Assembly (NCBI RefSeq): GCF_037622515.1
Contig: NZ_JBBJCN010000003.1
Span: 372,001-436,000, forward strand
Length of the DNA stretch: 64,000 nt
Source of the DNA: Paradesertivirga superstes
GTDB taxonomy: Bacteria; Bacteroidota; Bacteroidia; Sphingobacteriales; Sphingobacteriaceae
Direction: 5' to 3'
Program-made: the position numbers and the translations under genes
Notes under the pieces: generated by a model
Told to the model about the DNA's origin: nothing
Databases searched by the model: none
The model's input: only the letters and a program-made list of their open reading frames with translations
Shown here: in pieces, positions 26,401 to 34,833 of the stretch
How the letters are laid out: each line of letters starts with the position of its first letter
Position numbering within the stretch: the stretch's first letter is position 1

Positions 26401-28437
26401 ATCCGCTGCTACAGTACCAAATGTTTCATCAAATCGCCAGTCGCCGATAATTCCTAACGGGAAATTCTTTAGAGTTTTAAACGACCATACATCACCAGTG
26501 GTTGTTCCCAAACTATTTACGGCATCAATGCGCCAGAAATACGTGGTATTTTCCAGTAAACCTGTTACAGGATAAGAGGCCGATGTAACATCCGATTTAT
26601 ATTCTAAACTGCTCGAGTCGGTTCCGAAATATACTTTATAGGAAATGGTATTTGAACTGCCTGTCCAGGTAAGATTTCGGTTTGCAAGTTCGATACCAGT
26701 GGATCCACTTGCTGGTGATGGTAATGATGGAATCGCCGGAGCAGATGGAAGCGTAGCGGTTTTGGCAGTCAGGCTGGCATACGCTGAAGACTCTGACACA
26801 GTTATTCCTTTAATGCGATAATAATACATTTTATTCGCATCTAAGCCGGTATCTCCGAAATTGGTAACGTTGGCATTAAGAGTATCAATAATGGTAAAAA
26901 CGGTCCCGTTTACAGAACGCTCAAGAATAAAATTACTTTCAGAATCAGAATTATCTGTCCAGCTTAAGTTAATTGATGAAGGAGTGATATTACTTGCTGT
27001 AAGATTGGAAGGCGGTCTTAAAAATGTAGTCGGCGGATTTAAAGCAAGTCCGTTTATATAAACTTCAATATTTAAGTAACCGGTTTGTGAGGTGCTCATT
27101 GCAACTGCATCCTGTGCATTATTTTTATTAAGACCATTGGCATCTTCCCATGCATCCGGCATACCGTCATTATCAGAATCCTGAGGCGCAGCAGCTCCAA
27201 ATACGTTTCCTAGACCTCCATTTGCGAGGGGAAGGTCCGTTTCCCTGTAAACATAGAATCCTTTTACACCTTTAGATTTCACCTCATCTACAAGGAAAGC
27301 ATCTAAGTCATCTCTATGAGGATAGGTTGCACCAACATTATCAATAACATGCTGGTATGCCTGCTCAGCAGTAAGGGTTGGATTAGCCGCAGGATAAGGG
27401 TATGGCGATGTTTTAAATGCTTCGGCCGTGATGCCGGGATATCCGGTTGGGCTGCCATCATAAGGAATTACGGTTCCGTCAAGAACGCCATTTTTATTAT
27501 GGTCGAAATAATTACCCGAGCCGTAAATATTGAAAGATCCTGTCCCTCTGGAAAAAGGGCTCTGCTCAGAAGGAGGCGTCAAGGGACCGCTCACAAAATA
27601 ATTATTGATAACATTTACTTCAGAAACACCTGAAGATCCTCCCATAATATACCCTTCACCAGACCATCCATAATTTAAATTATCGCCTAATCTGTTACCA
27701 TTACCCCAGTTATAAACCACATTATTTACAAACTCATTAACGCCTTTTACTTTAGGATTACGGGTTTTGTTACTGATGTATAAATTCTTAAGTAAACTTA
27801 CTTTACCACCATCGGGAGTTTGAATCAAGCCACCTGCAGAATGGTTCTCCCGGTGAAGACCCTGCCCAATAATAGAATTTTGAATGGTAATATTATCCGG
27901 AGAAGTTCCTTTGCCATCCCAGTTAATAGAGAACACTTCATCCATGGCCCAGGTGAAAGACATATGATCAAAAATCATATTGGCTCCGCTAGCTAAACCT
28001 GAAACATCTTTTCCAGAATTTCCTGTAGCACCTAAACGTAACCTTAGAAAACGGCAAATAGTATTATTTGAGTTTGTGAAAGTTACACGTTTGTTTGAAA
28101 TTACAACCCCGTCACCCGGGGCGGTCTGTCCAGCAATTGTGATGTTTGCCGCAACGCTGATATCTGTTACAAGTCTGATGATACCTCCAACCGAAAAAAC
28201 GACTATGCGACCGGATTTGCTAACAGCATCTCTGAAAGAGCCTGCTCCACTATCGTTAAGATTGGTTACAACATACACTTCTTTTGTTGCAGAAGCCCTT
28301 GCGCCCTGAGCAAACCGGCCGAAACCCTCAGCGCCAGGAAAGGCCGTGGTTTGCGCCTGAACCGGTGCCAGAAAACAACTTAAAAAAAATAACAAAAGCA
28401 GACAACACTGCAATGATGAAAAAGTAGAAATTCTCAT
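23482..28437 (-). CDS. Giant multidomain T9SS-secreted pectate lyase (PL1)
   Basis: About 1651 aa from the ATG at 28437, which begins a clean signal peptide ending APVQAQ; an upstream in-frame ATG at 28533 would spoil it. Domain order: PL1 pectate lyase beta-helix (about 30-440; FPGAEGFGRFAQGAR, AGQTAPGDGVVISNKR, FDHMSFTWAMDE), a Ca-binding type-3-like motif DSDNDGMPDAWED, FN3 domains, LamG/concanavalin-like domain, FN3-like, second LamG, two BIG2-like segments, two FN3, and a C-terminal T9SS sorting domain (YPNPSNGEF, GLSAGTYILRM). It should be exported and fixed to the cell surface. The FN3-LamG unit is duplicated. It seems monocistronic. Confidence 0.93.
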   Translation of the reverse strand: MRISTFSSLQCCLLLLFFLSCFLAPVQAQTTAFPGAEGFGRFAQGARASATKEVYVVTNLNDSGAGSFRDAVSKSGRIVVFSVGGIIRLVTDISVAANITIAGQTAPGDGVVISNKRVTFTNSNNTICRFLRLRLGATGNSGKDVSGLASGANMIFDHMSFTWAMDEVFSINWDGKGTSPDNITIQNSIIGQGLHRENHSAGGLIQTPDGGKVSLLKNLYISNKTRNPKVKGVNEFVNNVVYNWGNGNRLGDNLNYGWSGEGYIMGGSSGVSEVNVINNYFVSGPLTPPSEQSPFSRGTGSFNIYGSGNYFDHNKNGVLDGTVIPYDGSPTGYPGITAEAFKTSPYPYPAANPTLTAEQAYQHVIDNVGATYPHRDDLDAFLVDEVKSKGVKGFYVYRETDLPLANGGLGNVFGAAAPQDSDNDGMPDAWEDANGLNKNNAQDAVAMSTSQTGYLNIEVYINGLALNPPTTFLRPPSNLTASNITPSSINLSWTDNSDSESNFILERSVNGTVFTIIDTLNANVTNFGDTGLDANKMYYYRIKGITVSESSAYASLTAKTATLPSAPAIPSLPSPASGSTGIELANRNLTWTGSSNTISYKVYFGTDSSSLEYKSDVTSASYPVTGLLENTTYFWRIDAVNSLGTTTGDVWSFKTLKNFPLGIIGDWRFDETFGTVAADSSIYRNDAEINDVPDYEWIAGKINNGINLETMTSASGVLVPHQEHLLLDKNSFSFSLWVKGAAQSNVSKYLFHKGTFIKDLNNGATGKWFGIELKDGNLIFSVDDDVTKSSATTSSSTFFNNVWNHIVVVRDVAAKKLRVYKNGALMVETTDNTLGGIGGDEPLVIANTNSFNAPFAGMMDEMKAFNYVLSENDILRLYHTSPLPLQAFSPNPVNNAVTATISPINASWKGGINTSIYKVFFGTASNNLSYKGDVSVEAPVYQFNGLNPNTVYFWRVDAVGSAGTTEGAVWSFKTPFQQGIVADWKLDATSGTAITDNTPYQTHGTLQNITDYAWEAGRINNGLNLKTVTAASAIRVPHKDNIHFDKTSFSISLWVKAGQPASASTSSYMLHKGTFTKNTATGATGRWFGVELKSGNISWNVDDDVVKSSVTMSSSTFLNNTWVNIVFVRDVVAKKLRIYRNGTLAIEATDNTTLTNGIGGIEPLTIANSNDLNSPFKGMLDEIKMFNYTLSASEISGLAAAKDAQTITFSGLPDKQLTDADFDAGATTTSGLAITYSSSDNGVATIADGKIHLVGTGSATITATQGGNASYIAAVPVSQVLTVVKGSQIISFNSLPQKILGEPDFSISASASSGLPVSFSSSNASVATVINGTVHITGVGSSVITATQEGNAIYSSATNVEQVFVVLPDTIAPTMPADLSAITTDSTVTLSWTASSDFIGVTGYTIYKNGQAVGTSSGTTFRVEGLSSSLTYSFAVAANDNAGNESERTGISVTTPDTQAPGAVTLLADKTNKHTVALSWAASTDNVAVIGYNVYRNGVKLNNTLLATTNYLAERPIGYNVYEFTVKAVDVAGNLSPVSNTERIQNGQAGDKAQAVIAASFTGIDLSQSTESLSIYPNPSNGEFKINVNSNQNGKIAIAVYNTAGVIVKSFSDLKDGDYSKEVKLSGLSAGTYILRMSLNGFVQSKSIIIN

Positions 28438-28637
28438 ATTAAAGGGTTTATAGGTTAATATATATTTAGACGGATCTAAATTATGGTTCAGGTTTATCAG
28501 TGCTAACCTAAGGCTTATTAAAATGAGTGGCAACCTGTAGTGTTATGGGATATTGTGCTTAGTATAAAAATAAACGGTAAAAATTCTGTTACATAGTTTT
28601 ATTCCGACCGGTCGAAAATAGCTAGCAATAAAAGCAA

Positions 28638-28666
28638 AAAGCCCCCTGCTGGTGGCAGGAGGCTTT
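28638..28666 (-). terminator. Terminator of the gapN-like gene
   Basis: On the minus transcript AAAGCCTCCTGC pairs with GCAGGGGGCTTT around a 5-nt loop (one G.U pair) and is followed by UUUUGCUUUU. It lies 20 bases after the gene's stop. Confidence 0.88.
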
Positions 28667-28686
28667 AAAAAAAACCTTACTAATGG

Positions 28687-30309
28687 TTAAAAGATGAATT
28701 TTGTACTCAGAAAATTAGAGTTATCATCACTTATAATTTCGTTAATCAAGTGCTTGTTATTCTCATTAAGCTTTGTAGCTACCAGAGAACGGATTGAAAA
28801 CGAACGCAATGCATCAACAACTGAAAGTGTACCCTCTGCACTGTCCTTCCTTCCTGTAAAAGGAAAAACATCAGGTCCACGCTGACATTGGCAATTTACA
28901 TTTACACGACTTACCTGATTAACTAAAGGATCAATTAAATTCGCGACCTCAGCGGCATCATTACTGAATACGCTCACTTGTTGACCATGAGTAGACTCAA
29001 TCAGGTATTGAATTGGCTCTTCTACATCATCGAATGCAATCACTGGTATTACCGGACCAAATTGCTCTTCGCGATACAATTTCATGTCTTTATTTACCGG
29101 ATAAACAATTGCAGGATAAACGAATGATTCGCAGGTCTCCCCACCATTTTCATTTATCACCTGTGCACCTTTGGAAATCGCGTCATCGATGCATTCTTTC
29201 AGGTAAGCTGGTTTGTGAGGCTCGGGCAAAGGGGTTAATGCAACACCTTTTTCCCAGGGCATACCAAATTTCAGTTTCTCTACTTCTGTTGTCAATTGGC
29301 TTAAAAAGTCATCAACGATATCCCTATGTACAAAAATAATTTTAAGGGCAGTACAGCGCTGTCCGTTAAATGACAATGATCCAAGTACGGTTTCAGTTAC
29401 TGCCAGTTTTACATCTGCATTTTGAGTAATAATCGCTGCATTCTTTGCATCAAGGCCAAGAATAGCACGTAATCGATTTACTTTCGGGTGCATCTTTTTT
29501 AATTCATTGGCAACTTTACTTGAACCGATAAGAGTTAAAACGTTGATCTTTCCGGACTGCATTAATACCGGAACGATATTATGCCCCCTTCCATAAATGG
29601 TATTTACAACGCCTTTTGGAAAGCACTCTTTAAATGCACTAAGCAAAGGGTAAAACAATAAGGTTCCATGTTTAGGTGGTTTAAACATGATTGTATTACC
29701 CATAATAAGTGCCGGAATCAATGTGGTAAACGTCTCGTTCAACGGATAATTGAAAGGTCCCATACACAAAACCACGCCCAGAGGTGAGCGGCGAACCTGG
29801 GCAACAATACCCTGCTCAATCTGGAAACGGGATGAATCCCGGTCGATATCTTTTAAAGCATCAATAGTTGCATAGATGTACTCTACAGTACGGTCGAATT
29901 CTTTAATAGAATCGGCGTAAGATTTACCGATTTCCCACATGATCAGCTTTACAACAATGTCTTTCTGAGCAATCATTTTATTGGTGAAGTTCTCCACACA
30001 AGCTATTCTTTCCTGCACACCCATGGTTGGCCACGAACCCCGGCCATTATCATAAGCAGCTACCGCCGCATCTAATGATTCCAAAGCTTCGGCCTGCGTA
30101 CAGATCGGGTACGTGCCGATCAGCTTGCGCTGAAGCCCCGACGGGGTTTGAATACATACCGGAGAATACACGGAGTGAACATCGCCGTTCCACTGCTTCA
30201 GCTCTCCATTGCTTAAAAACTCCCGCTGATTCACTTCCTGAATCAAAAATTCCTGCGGAACCTGATCCTCGGATACGAAGATCGATTCTAAATTTAAAGT
30301 ACTTTCCAT
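28687..30309 (-). CDS. gapN: GapN-like NADP-dependent glyceraldehyde-3-phosphate dehydrogenase (ALDH superfamily)
   Basis: Product of 540 aa, full-length aldehyde dehydrogenase. The catalytic Cys is Cys319 in SFNGQRCTALK, a context characteristic of non-phosphorylating GAPDH; the N-terminal substrate loop MGPFNYPLNE is present too. Where most ALDHs have LELGGKN with the general-base Glu, this one has LGLDAKN (about 285-291), so the usual Glu position is changed. I believe this is a group feature, not a mutation. Expected reaction: glyceraldehyde-3-phosphate to 3-phosphoglycerate with NADPH. Its position by exuT-eda, whose product is glyceraldehyde-3-phosphate, fits. It has its own terminator and a 187-base upstream gap. 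Confidence 0.8.
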   Translation of the reverse strand: MESTLNLESIFVSEDQVPQEFLIQEVNQREFLSNGELKQWNGDVHSVYSPVCIQTPSGLQRKLIGTYPICTQAEALESLDAAVAAYDNGRGSWPTMGVQERIACVENFTNKMIAQKDIVVKLIMWEIGKSYADSIKEFDRTVEYIYATIDALKDIDRDSSRFQIEQGIVAQVRRSPLGVVLCMGPFNYPLNETFTTLIPALIMGNTIMFKPPKHGTLLFYPLLSAFKECFPKGVVNTIYGRGHNIVPVLMQSGKINVLTLIGSSKVANELKKMHPKVNRLRAILGLDAKNAAIITQNADVKLAVTETVLGSLSFNGQRCTALKIIFVHRDIVDDFLSQLTTEVEKLKFGMPWEKGVALTPLPEPHKPAYLKECIDDAISKGAQVINENGGETCESFVYPAIVYPVNKDMKLYREEQFGPVIPVIAFDDVEEPIQYLIESTHGQQVSVFSNDAAEVANLIDPLVNQVSRVNVNCQCQRGPDVFPFTGRKDSAEGTLSVVDALRSFSIRSLVATKLNENNKHLINEIISDDNSNFLSTKFIF

Positions 30310-30450
30310 TTATTTTAATACGCTATCTGGTCGTTTCACATAATACAGAAATGCTCGACACAGTCTTTCTGAAAAATCTCACAAACATACTATTTTGAAA
30401 TAGACATCAACGGGTTCGGGATCACGGGCAAGTAAAATTAGGCAAAAAAA

Positions 30451-30477
30451 AAGGAGAGATGTTAATCATCCCTCCTT
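30451..30477 (-). terminator. Terminator of the eda-exuT operon
   Basis: AAGGAGGGATG pairs with CATCTCTCCTT on the minus transcript (11 bp, one G.U), loop of 5, followed by a run of nine U. It lies 19 bases after the transporter stop. Confidence 0.92.
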
Positions 30478-30496
30478 CTCCATTTTTTACGAAATG

Positions 30497-31936
30497 CTAC
30501 AATCCTGTAATAGGTCTATACTTGGGAACCAAGCTTTTCATCACTACCCAGCCGATTAAATAAGCTACCGCACAGATAGAGAAAACGATAAAATATCCTG
30601 CTTCCTTACCCTGAAAACCCATAAAAGACATTTGAGTCTCGTCGGCATGTGTAAACAACACACCCGAACCTTTATTGATAATAGTTGAGCCAATTCCACC
30701 GGCCATGCCGCCGATACCTGTAACGGTAGCGATAGCTTTCCGGGGAAACATATCTCCAACTGTAGAAAATATATTAGCCGACCATGACTGGTGAGCTGCT
30801 CCCGCGATCCCTATGATAATTACAGGCAACCAATAGGTAGTTTGACCAAGGGGCTGCGCAAGCAATGCAAGCAAAGGGAAGAATGCGAAAATAAGCATCG
30901 CCCGCATACGACCTTCGTATGGATTCATTCCTTTCTTGTCAACGAAATAGGATGGCAACCATCCTCCAATTATTGACAACAGGGTTATCATGTATAGCAC
31001 AAACAATGGAAGCGCACTTTGCGTCGAATCCATTTGGTAAATATCCTTTAAATAAGCCGGTGTCCAGAACAGAAAGAACCACCACACACCGTCGGTCATG
31101 AATTTTCCAAAAGCAAAAGCCCAGGTTTGCCTGAATTTAAGCAAGCCGATAAAAGATGCCTTTGTTGTTGTTTCTTCTACATAATCAACAAGCTTACGAT
31201 CGGCAATAGTATCTTGCTGGATGTATTCTAACTCTGCTTCGTTTACACTGGGGTGTGCTTCCGGTTTGTTATACATAAATACCCAAAAGCCCATCCACAC
31301 GAAACCTAAAGCGCCAATCATCAGGAACGCCATTTCCCATCCCCAGGTTGCTGCGATAAAAGGTATTGTTAGCGGAGCCGCCAGTGCGCCCACGGTTGCA
31401 CCTGCATTGAAGATACTTGTGGAAAGTGCCCTGTCTTTTTTAGGAAAAAACTCGGCAGTAGCCTTTATTGCTGCAGGAAAGTTCCCCGCCTCACCTAATG
31501 CAAGCACAAAGCGCGCGATGATGAACAATGTAACGCTGGTTGATAATACCAGGCCCACATCTCCTACTGTAGAAATTGATTCTTTAGCACCTTCAAAACT
31601 TACTAACCAATTTCCTGTAAGGATACCTGATGTCGCAATTCCGCAATAAGCATGAAGACAAGCACCTACAGACCAGACGCCGATCGCCCACAAAAATCCC
31701 TTTTTCGTATCCATCCAATCGACAAAGCGACCGGCGATAAGCATTGAGGCAGCGTAAAATATTGAGAACAATGCGGTGATCGTTCCATAATCACTATCAG
31801 TCCAGTGAAACTCGGGTACCAGGTAATCTTTCCATGTTAAGGAAAGAACCTGCCGGTCCAGATAATTGATAGTGGTAGCAAAAAACAACAGACCGCAAAT
31901 AGTCCACCTGTAATTGCTGGGTTTTTTAATTTCCAT
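30497..31936 (-). CDS. exuT: Hexuronate transporter, MFS family (ExuT-type)
   Basis: Product of 479 aa with 12 predicted membrane helices, anion:cation symporter branch of the major facilitator superfamily. The N-terminus NYRWTICGLLFFATTINYLDR and the segment FVLALGEAGNFPAAIKA match hexuronate/glucarate transporters. A larger than usual extracytoplasmic loop occurs after helix 3 (about 100-125). It should bring galacturonate or glucuronate across the inner membrane. It follows eda by 27 bases and shares its promoter, which holds one copy of the GCAATCGTTCCCG motif. Confidence 0.92.
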   Translation of the reverse strand: MEIKKPSNYRWTICGLLFFATTINYLDRQVLSLTWKDYLVPEFHWTDSDYGTITALFSIFYAASMLIAGRFVDWMDTKKGFLWAIGVWSVGACLHAYCGIATSGILTGNWLVSFEGAKESISTVGDVGLVLSTSVTLFIIARFVLALGEAGNFPAAIKATAEFFPKKDRALSTSIFNAGATVGALAAPLTIPFIAATWGWEMAFLMIGALGFVWMGFWVFMYNKPEAHPSVNEAELEYIQQDTIADRKLVDYVEETTTKASFIGLLKFRQTWAFAFGKFMTDGVWWFFLFWTPAYLKDIYQMDSTQSALPLFVLYMITLLSIIGGWLPSYFVDKKGMNPYEGRMRAMLIFAFFPLLALLAQPLGQTTYWLPVIIIGIAGAAHQSWSANIFSTVGDMFPRKAIATVTGIGGMAGGIGSTIINKGSGVLFTHADETQMSFMGFQGKEAGYFIVFSICAVAYLIGWVVMKSLVPKYRPITGL

Positions 31937-31963
31937 TTCGTTTATTTGATTGGTTAGTTTTTT

Positions 31964-32623
31964 CTATTTACAAGATTTAACTAATTCTAACACTTTAATG
32001 GTGTTTTCGGTCAGCAAATCGTATTGACGATTATCCATAACATCTTTGCTAACTAAATTACTTCCCATACCAACCGCACAAACTCCTGCTTTAAACCAAC
32101 CGGAAATATTCTCTTTAGTTGTATCTACACCGCCTGTAGGCATGAATAATAAATCAGGAAACAATGCTTTAATTCCCGAAAGGAAGGAGGGACCTAAAAT
32201 GTTACCGGGGAATAATTTCACGAACTTCGCTCCTAATTTCTCCGCTCTGATTATCTCCGTTGGTGTCATACATCCCGGAACCCAAAGCATATTGTTTTTA
32301 TCGGCAACCTCGGCAGCATCTTCAACCAGTCCCGGACTGATAATGTAATCAGCCCCAGCATCAATAAATGCCTGAGCCGTAGCTGCATCTTTAATGGTAC
32401 CAACACCCAGATACATTCCTTTTAATTCTGTTTCACACACTTTCTTCATTTCTCTGAAGTTATTCAATGCCGCTTCCCCACGGTTAGTGTATTCAACAGT
32501 CTTTATACCGGCTTTATACAAGGCTCTTAATAAGTCTATACTTACCTGGGTATCTTTATTAAAATACAGTGGAAGGACACCTTGCTCAGGTATCAATTTC
32601 AATAGTTCGGCTTTTTTATCCAT
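31964..32623 (-). CDS. eda: 2-keto-3-deoxy-6-phosphogluconate (KDPG) aldolase
   Basis: Product of 219 aa, a TIM-barrel class I aldolase. Key segments: VEYTNRGEAAL, GVGTIKDAATAQAFIDAGAD, ISPGL, the Schiff-base Lys in FVKLFPG, and FMPTGGVDTTKENI. It splits KDPG to pyruvate and glyceraldehyde-3-phosphate, the final common step of all uronate routes in this window. First gene of the eda-exuT operon, divergent from kdgK. Confidence 0.95.
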   Translation of the reverse strand: MDKKAELLKLIPEQGVLPLYFNKDTQVSIDLLRALYKAGIKTVEYTNRGEAALNNFREMKKVCETELKGMYLGVGTIKDAATAQAFIDAGADYIISPGLVEDAAEVADKNNMLWVPGCMTPTEIIRAEKLGAKFVKLFPGNILGPSFLSGIKALFPDLLFMPTGGVDTTKENISGWFKAGVCAVGMGSNLVSKDVMDNRQYDLLTENTIKVLELVKSCK

Positions 32624-32732
32624 GTCAAAAAAAATAGATTATTTTTATTAAAGGTTATGTAATTTGGCTAAATTAGAAATTATACCTTAAAAACACGAAG
32701 ATTGGAATTGCAGGGGTCCACTTATTTTTTAC

Positions 32733-32746
32733 GCAATCGTTCCCGA
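32733..32746. promoter_or_regulatory. Pectin-regulon operator motif, site 1 (eda/kdgK divergent promoter)
   Basis: GCAATCGTTCCCGA, 110 bases from the eda start and 109 bases from the kdgK start. The 13-base core is identical at three other pectin promoters in the window. Confidence 0.7.
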
Positions 32747-32800
32747 TGAATTTTTCTCGTAATTTATTAACGTAAAATTACTTACTATCCAACTTTAGTG

Positions 32801-32808
32801 TATTTTTG
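32801..32808 (+). promoter_or_regulatory. Possible Bacteroidota -7 promoter element for kdgK
   Basis: TATTTTTG fits the TAnnTTTG consensus of the Bacteroidota housekeeping sigma factor, 47 bases before the kdgK start. No clear -33 element was seen. Confidence 0.4.
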
Positions 32809-32854
32809 CCCTTCAAAATAAAATTATCAACCCTCTTTAATATATAAGTTTACT

Positions 32855-33880
32855 ATGTCTAAAAAAGTTGTAACACTGGGAGAAATCATGATGCGGTTAT
32901 CCACTCCCGGATTCGAACGTTTTGTTCAAGCAGATAGCTTTGATGTAACCTACGGTGGTGGCGAAGCAAATGTAGCAGTAGCAGTAGCTAACTACGGTTT
33001 AAATGGTGTTTTTGTGAGTAAAGTCCCGGATAATGCATTGGGCCAGGCTGCAATAAATCACATTCGTCGTTACGGTGTAGATACACAGTATATTGCCAGA
33101 GGCGGAAAAAGATTAGGAATCTATTTTTTAGAAACGGGTGCTTCTGCCAGAGCTTCACAGGTTATTTATGACCGTGCTGATGCTTCTATCGCAGATGTAG
33201 ATGCTTCGGAGTTCGACTGGGATGCAATTTTCGAAGGCGCTGACTGGTTCCACACAACTGGTATCACTCCTGCTTTAAGCGATAAAGCTGCCGCACTTAC
33301 ATTGGCTGCCTTAAAAGCAGCAAAAGCTAAAGGTGTTACTACAAGTATCGACTTAAACTATCGTAAAAAACTTTGGAGCAAAGAAAAAGCACAACAGGTA
33401 ATGTCTGAACTTTGCCAGTATGTTGATGTTTGTATCGGTAACGAAGAAGATGCAGAAACTACTTTAGGTTTCAAAAGCGCTGGTACAGATATTACAAAGG
33501 GTGAATTGAATCTTGACGGATACAAGGATGTATTTCAGCAAATGAAAGCTAAATTCGGCTTTAAATATATTGCTTCAACTTTACGCGAAAGTCATAGTGC
33601 GTCTGACAATGGTTGGTCTGCTTTGGTTTATGATGGCAATGAATTCTATCACACTAAGCAATACGAAGTACGTATCGTTGACCGTGTTGGTTCTGGTGAC
33701 TCATTCGCTTCTGGTTTCATTTATGGTTTAGTTACTGGCTTACCAATGGGCGAAGCTGCTGAATTTGGTGTTGGTGCTTCTGCATTGAAACACACTATTC
33801 CCGGCGATTTAAATCACGCTACTCTTTCTGAAGTTAGTATCCTTATGAAAGGTGATGCTTCTGGTCGCGTTCAGAGATAA
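32855..33880 (+). CDS. kdgK: 2-keto-3-deoxygluconate kinase (PfkB family)
   Basis: Product of 341 aa. N-terminal glycine-rich substrate region TYGGGEANVAVAVANYGLNG and the C-terminal PfkB signature RIVDRVGSGDSFASGFIYG with catalytic Asp. The segment TSIDLNYRKKLWS is typical of KDG kinases. It phosphorylates KDG to KDPG for Eda, which is encoded divergently. A rho-independent terminator follows, so the downstream YhcH gene may have separate expression or depend on readthrough. Codon choice appears more biased than in neighbouring genes (many GGT and GCT), suggesting high expression. Confidence 0.93.
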   Translation: MSKKVVTLGEIMMRLSTPGFERFVQADSFDVTYGGGEANVAVAVANYGLNGVFVSKVPDNALGQAAINHIRRYGVDTQYIARGGKRLGIYFLETGASARASQVIYDRADASIADVDASEFDWDAIFEGADWFHTTGITPALSDKAAALTLAALKAAKAKGVTTSIDLNYRKKLWSKEKAQQVMSELCQYVDVCIGNEEDAETTLGFKSAGTDITKGELNLDGYKDVFQQMKAKFGFKYIASTLRESHSASDNGWSALVYDGNEFYHTKQYEVRIVDRVGSGDSFASGFIYGLVTGLPMGEAAEFGVGASALKHTIPGDLNHATLSEVSILMKGDASGRVQR

Positions 33881-33910
33881 AAACTCCTATCCCATAAAGG
33901 GAAAAAATAT

Positions 33911-33938
33911 ATCCGTCTTGCTACACAGCGGGACGGAT
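33911..33938 (+). terminator. Terminator after kdgK
   Basis: ATCCGTCTTGCT and AGCGGGACGGAT form a 12-bp stem with two U.G pairs and an ACAC loop, followed by a T-run. It starts 31 bases after the stop. Confidence 0.9.
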
Positions 33939-33965
33939 TTTTTTTAACCAATTAGATTTAAAACA

Positions 33966-34415
33966 ATGATTATAGACTCTTTAGAAAATGCTGAAAAATA
34001 CAACAGCGTTCACCCTCTATTTGCAAAAGCGTTTGAATATTTAAAATCTCAGGATCTGAATTCTATTGAAGACGGGAAGTTTGATATTGCAGAAGGCATT
34101 AAAGGCATAATGAGTGCGAAGCCAGGTAAATCTGAGGCCGAATCACTTGAAAAATTTGAGTGCCACCAAAAGAACATCGACATCCAGGTTTGTATAAGCG
34201 GAACCGAAATTATTGGCTGGAAACCGCTTGCAAAATGTACAAGTGTAAAATCTGAATACAGCGATGAAAAGGATGTAGCCTTTTATAATGATAAACCCGA
34301 CATGTACTTTCAGTTAACTGATAACCAATTTGTTATCCTCTTTCCGGAAGATGTACATGCACCGATGATCGGAGATGGCGTTATTAAGAAATTAGTTTTA
34401 AAGATCAAGATATAA
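33966..34415 (+). CDS. YhcH/YjgK/YiaL-family protein
   Basis: Product of 149 aa, one beta-sandwich domain of the YhcH/YjgK/YiaL family (cupin-like). Conserved family features are visible: GKFDI near residue 40, ECHQKNIDIQV with His/Glu/Asp metal-ligand candidates, and VILFPEDVHAP with a C-terminal His. Members are often found in sugar-acid and sialic-acid operons and are suspected to be anomerases or sugar isomerases. Here it sits after kdgK, so a role in uronate or KDG anomer interconversion is plausible but not shown. Confidence 0.85.
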   Translation: MIIDSLENAEKYNSVHPLFAKAFEYLKSQDLNSIEDGKFDIAEGIKGIMSAKPGKSEAESLEKFECHQKNIDIQVCISGTEIIGWKPLAKCTSVKSEYSDEKDVAFYNDKPDMYFQLTDNQFVILFPEDVHAPMIGDGVIKKLVLKIKI

Positions 34416-34464
34416 TAACGTCACCCGAATGTGAATTGAATCGACATAAGAAAAACAATTACCC

Positions 34465-34833
34465 TCATTTGGTTAATATCAGATTTGACAACTTTTGAAA
34501 GGTTGTCAAATCTTTAACCCCCCCGTCATAAAACCCAGTTAAAAGATCACTTAAGGGGCTGATGTTGTATGCTCCAAAAACGGATACATTTTTTTGCCGC
34601 TTCCCTTTGTTTAACATTCCCTTACCTGGTTTCGATCTTACAACCGATATGTTGCCCTGTTTGCTAAACATTAAATTTCCAATAGTACCGCGTAGTCTCC
34701 TTCTATCCAGTAAGGGCCATTTGAGTTTTAAATTTAAATCCTGAGTGTGCTTTTTATTCAATAGCTGCATTGCAGTACTTTCCAGAATTCTGATTTGCCA
34801 CAAATCCAAAACAAATAAACATATAGTCCGCAT
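34465..34833 (-). CDS. Hypothetical protein, possibly a gene remnant
   Basis: Product of 122 aa, basic, no signal peptide. The centre (RRLRGTIGNLMFSKQGN, VVRSKPGKG) resembles the N-terminal part of a phage-tail-like or DUF6266-like Bacteroidota family, in which a G-x-G-N-V turn is followed by an RS-x-P segment. The first about 22 residues look unlike a normal start, and the inverted repeat at 34820-34859 overlaps the proposed start; a start at the internal Met (34770) is equally likely. It is the only reading frame in the window that looks foreign to sugar metabolism or signalling. Probably a truncated remnant; function unknown. Confidence 0.4.
   Translation of the reverse strand: MRTICLFVLDLWQIRILESTAMQLLNKKHTQDLNLKLKWPLLDRRRLRGTIGNLMFSKQGNISVVRSKPGKGMLNKGKRQKNVSVFGAYNISPLSDLLTGFYDGGVKDLTTFQKLSNLILTK

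Noticed and set aside
24840..26730. Assembly duplication as the reason for the double FN3-LamG unit
   Set aside because: The two units differ at many residues and are in one intact frame, so this is an old, real duplication.
28600..28622. ATTCCGACCGGTCGAAAAT as another copy of the pectin motif
   Set aside because: It is a short palindrome (GACCGGTC) with no match to the GCAATCG half.
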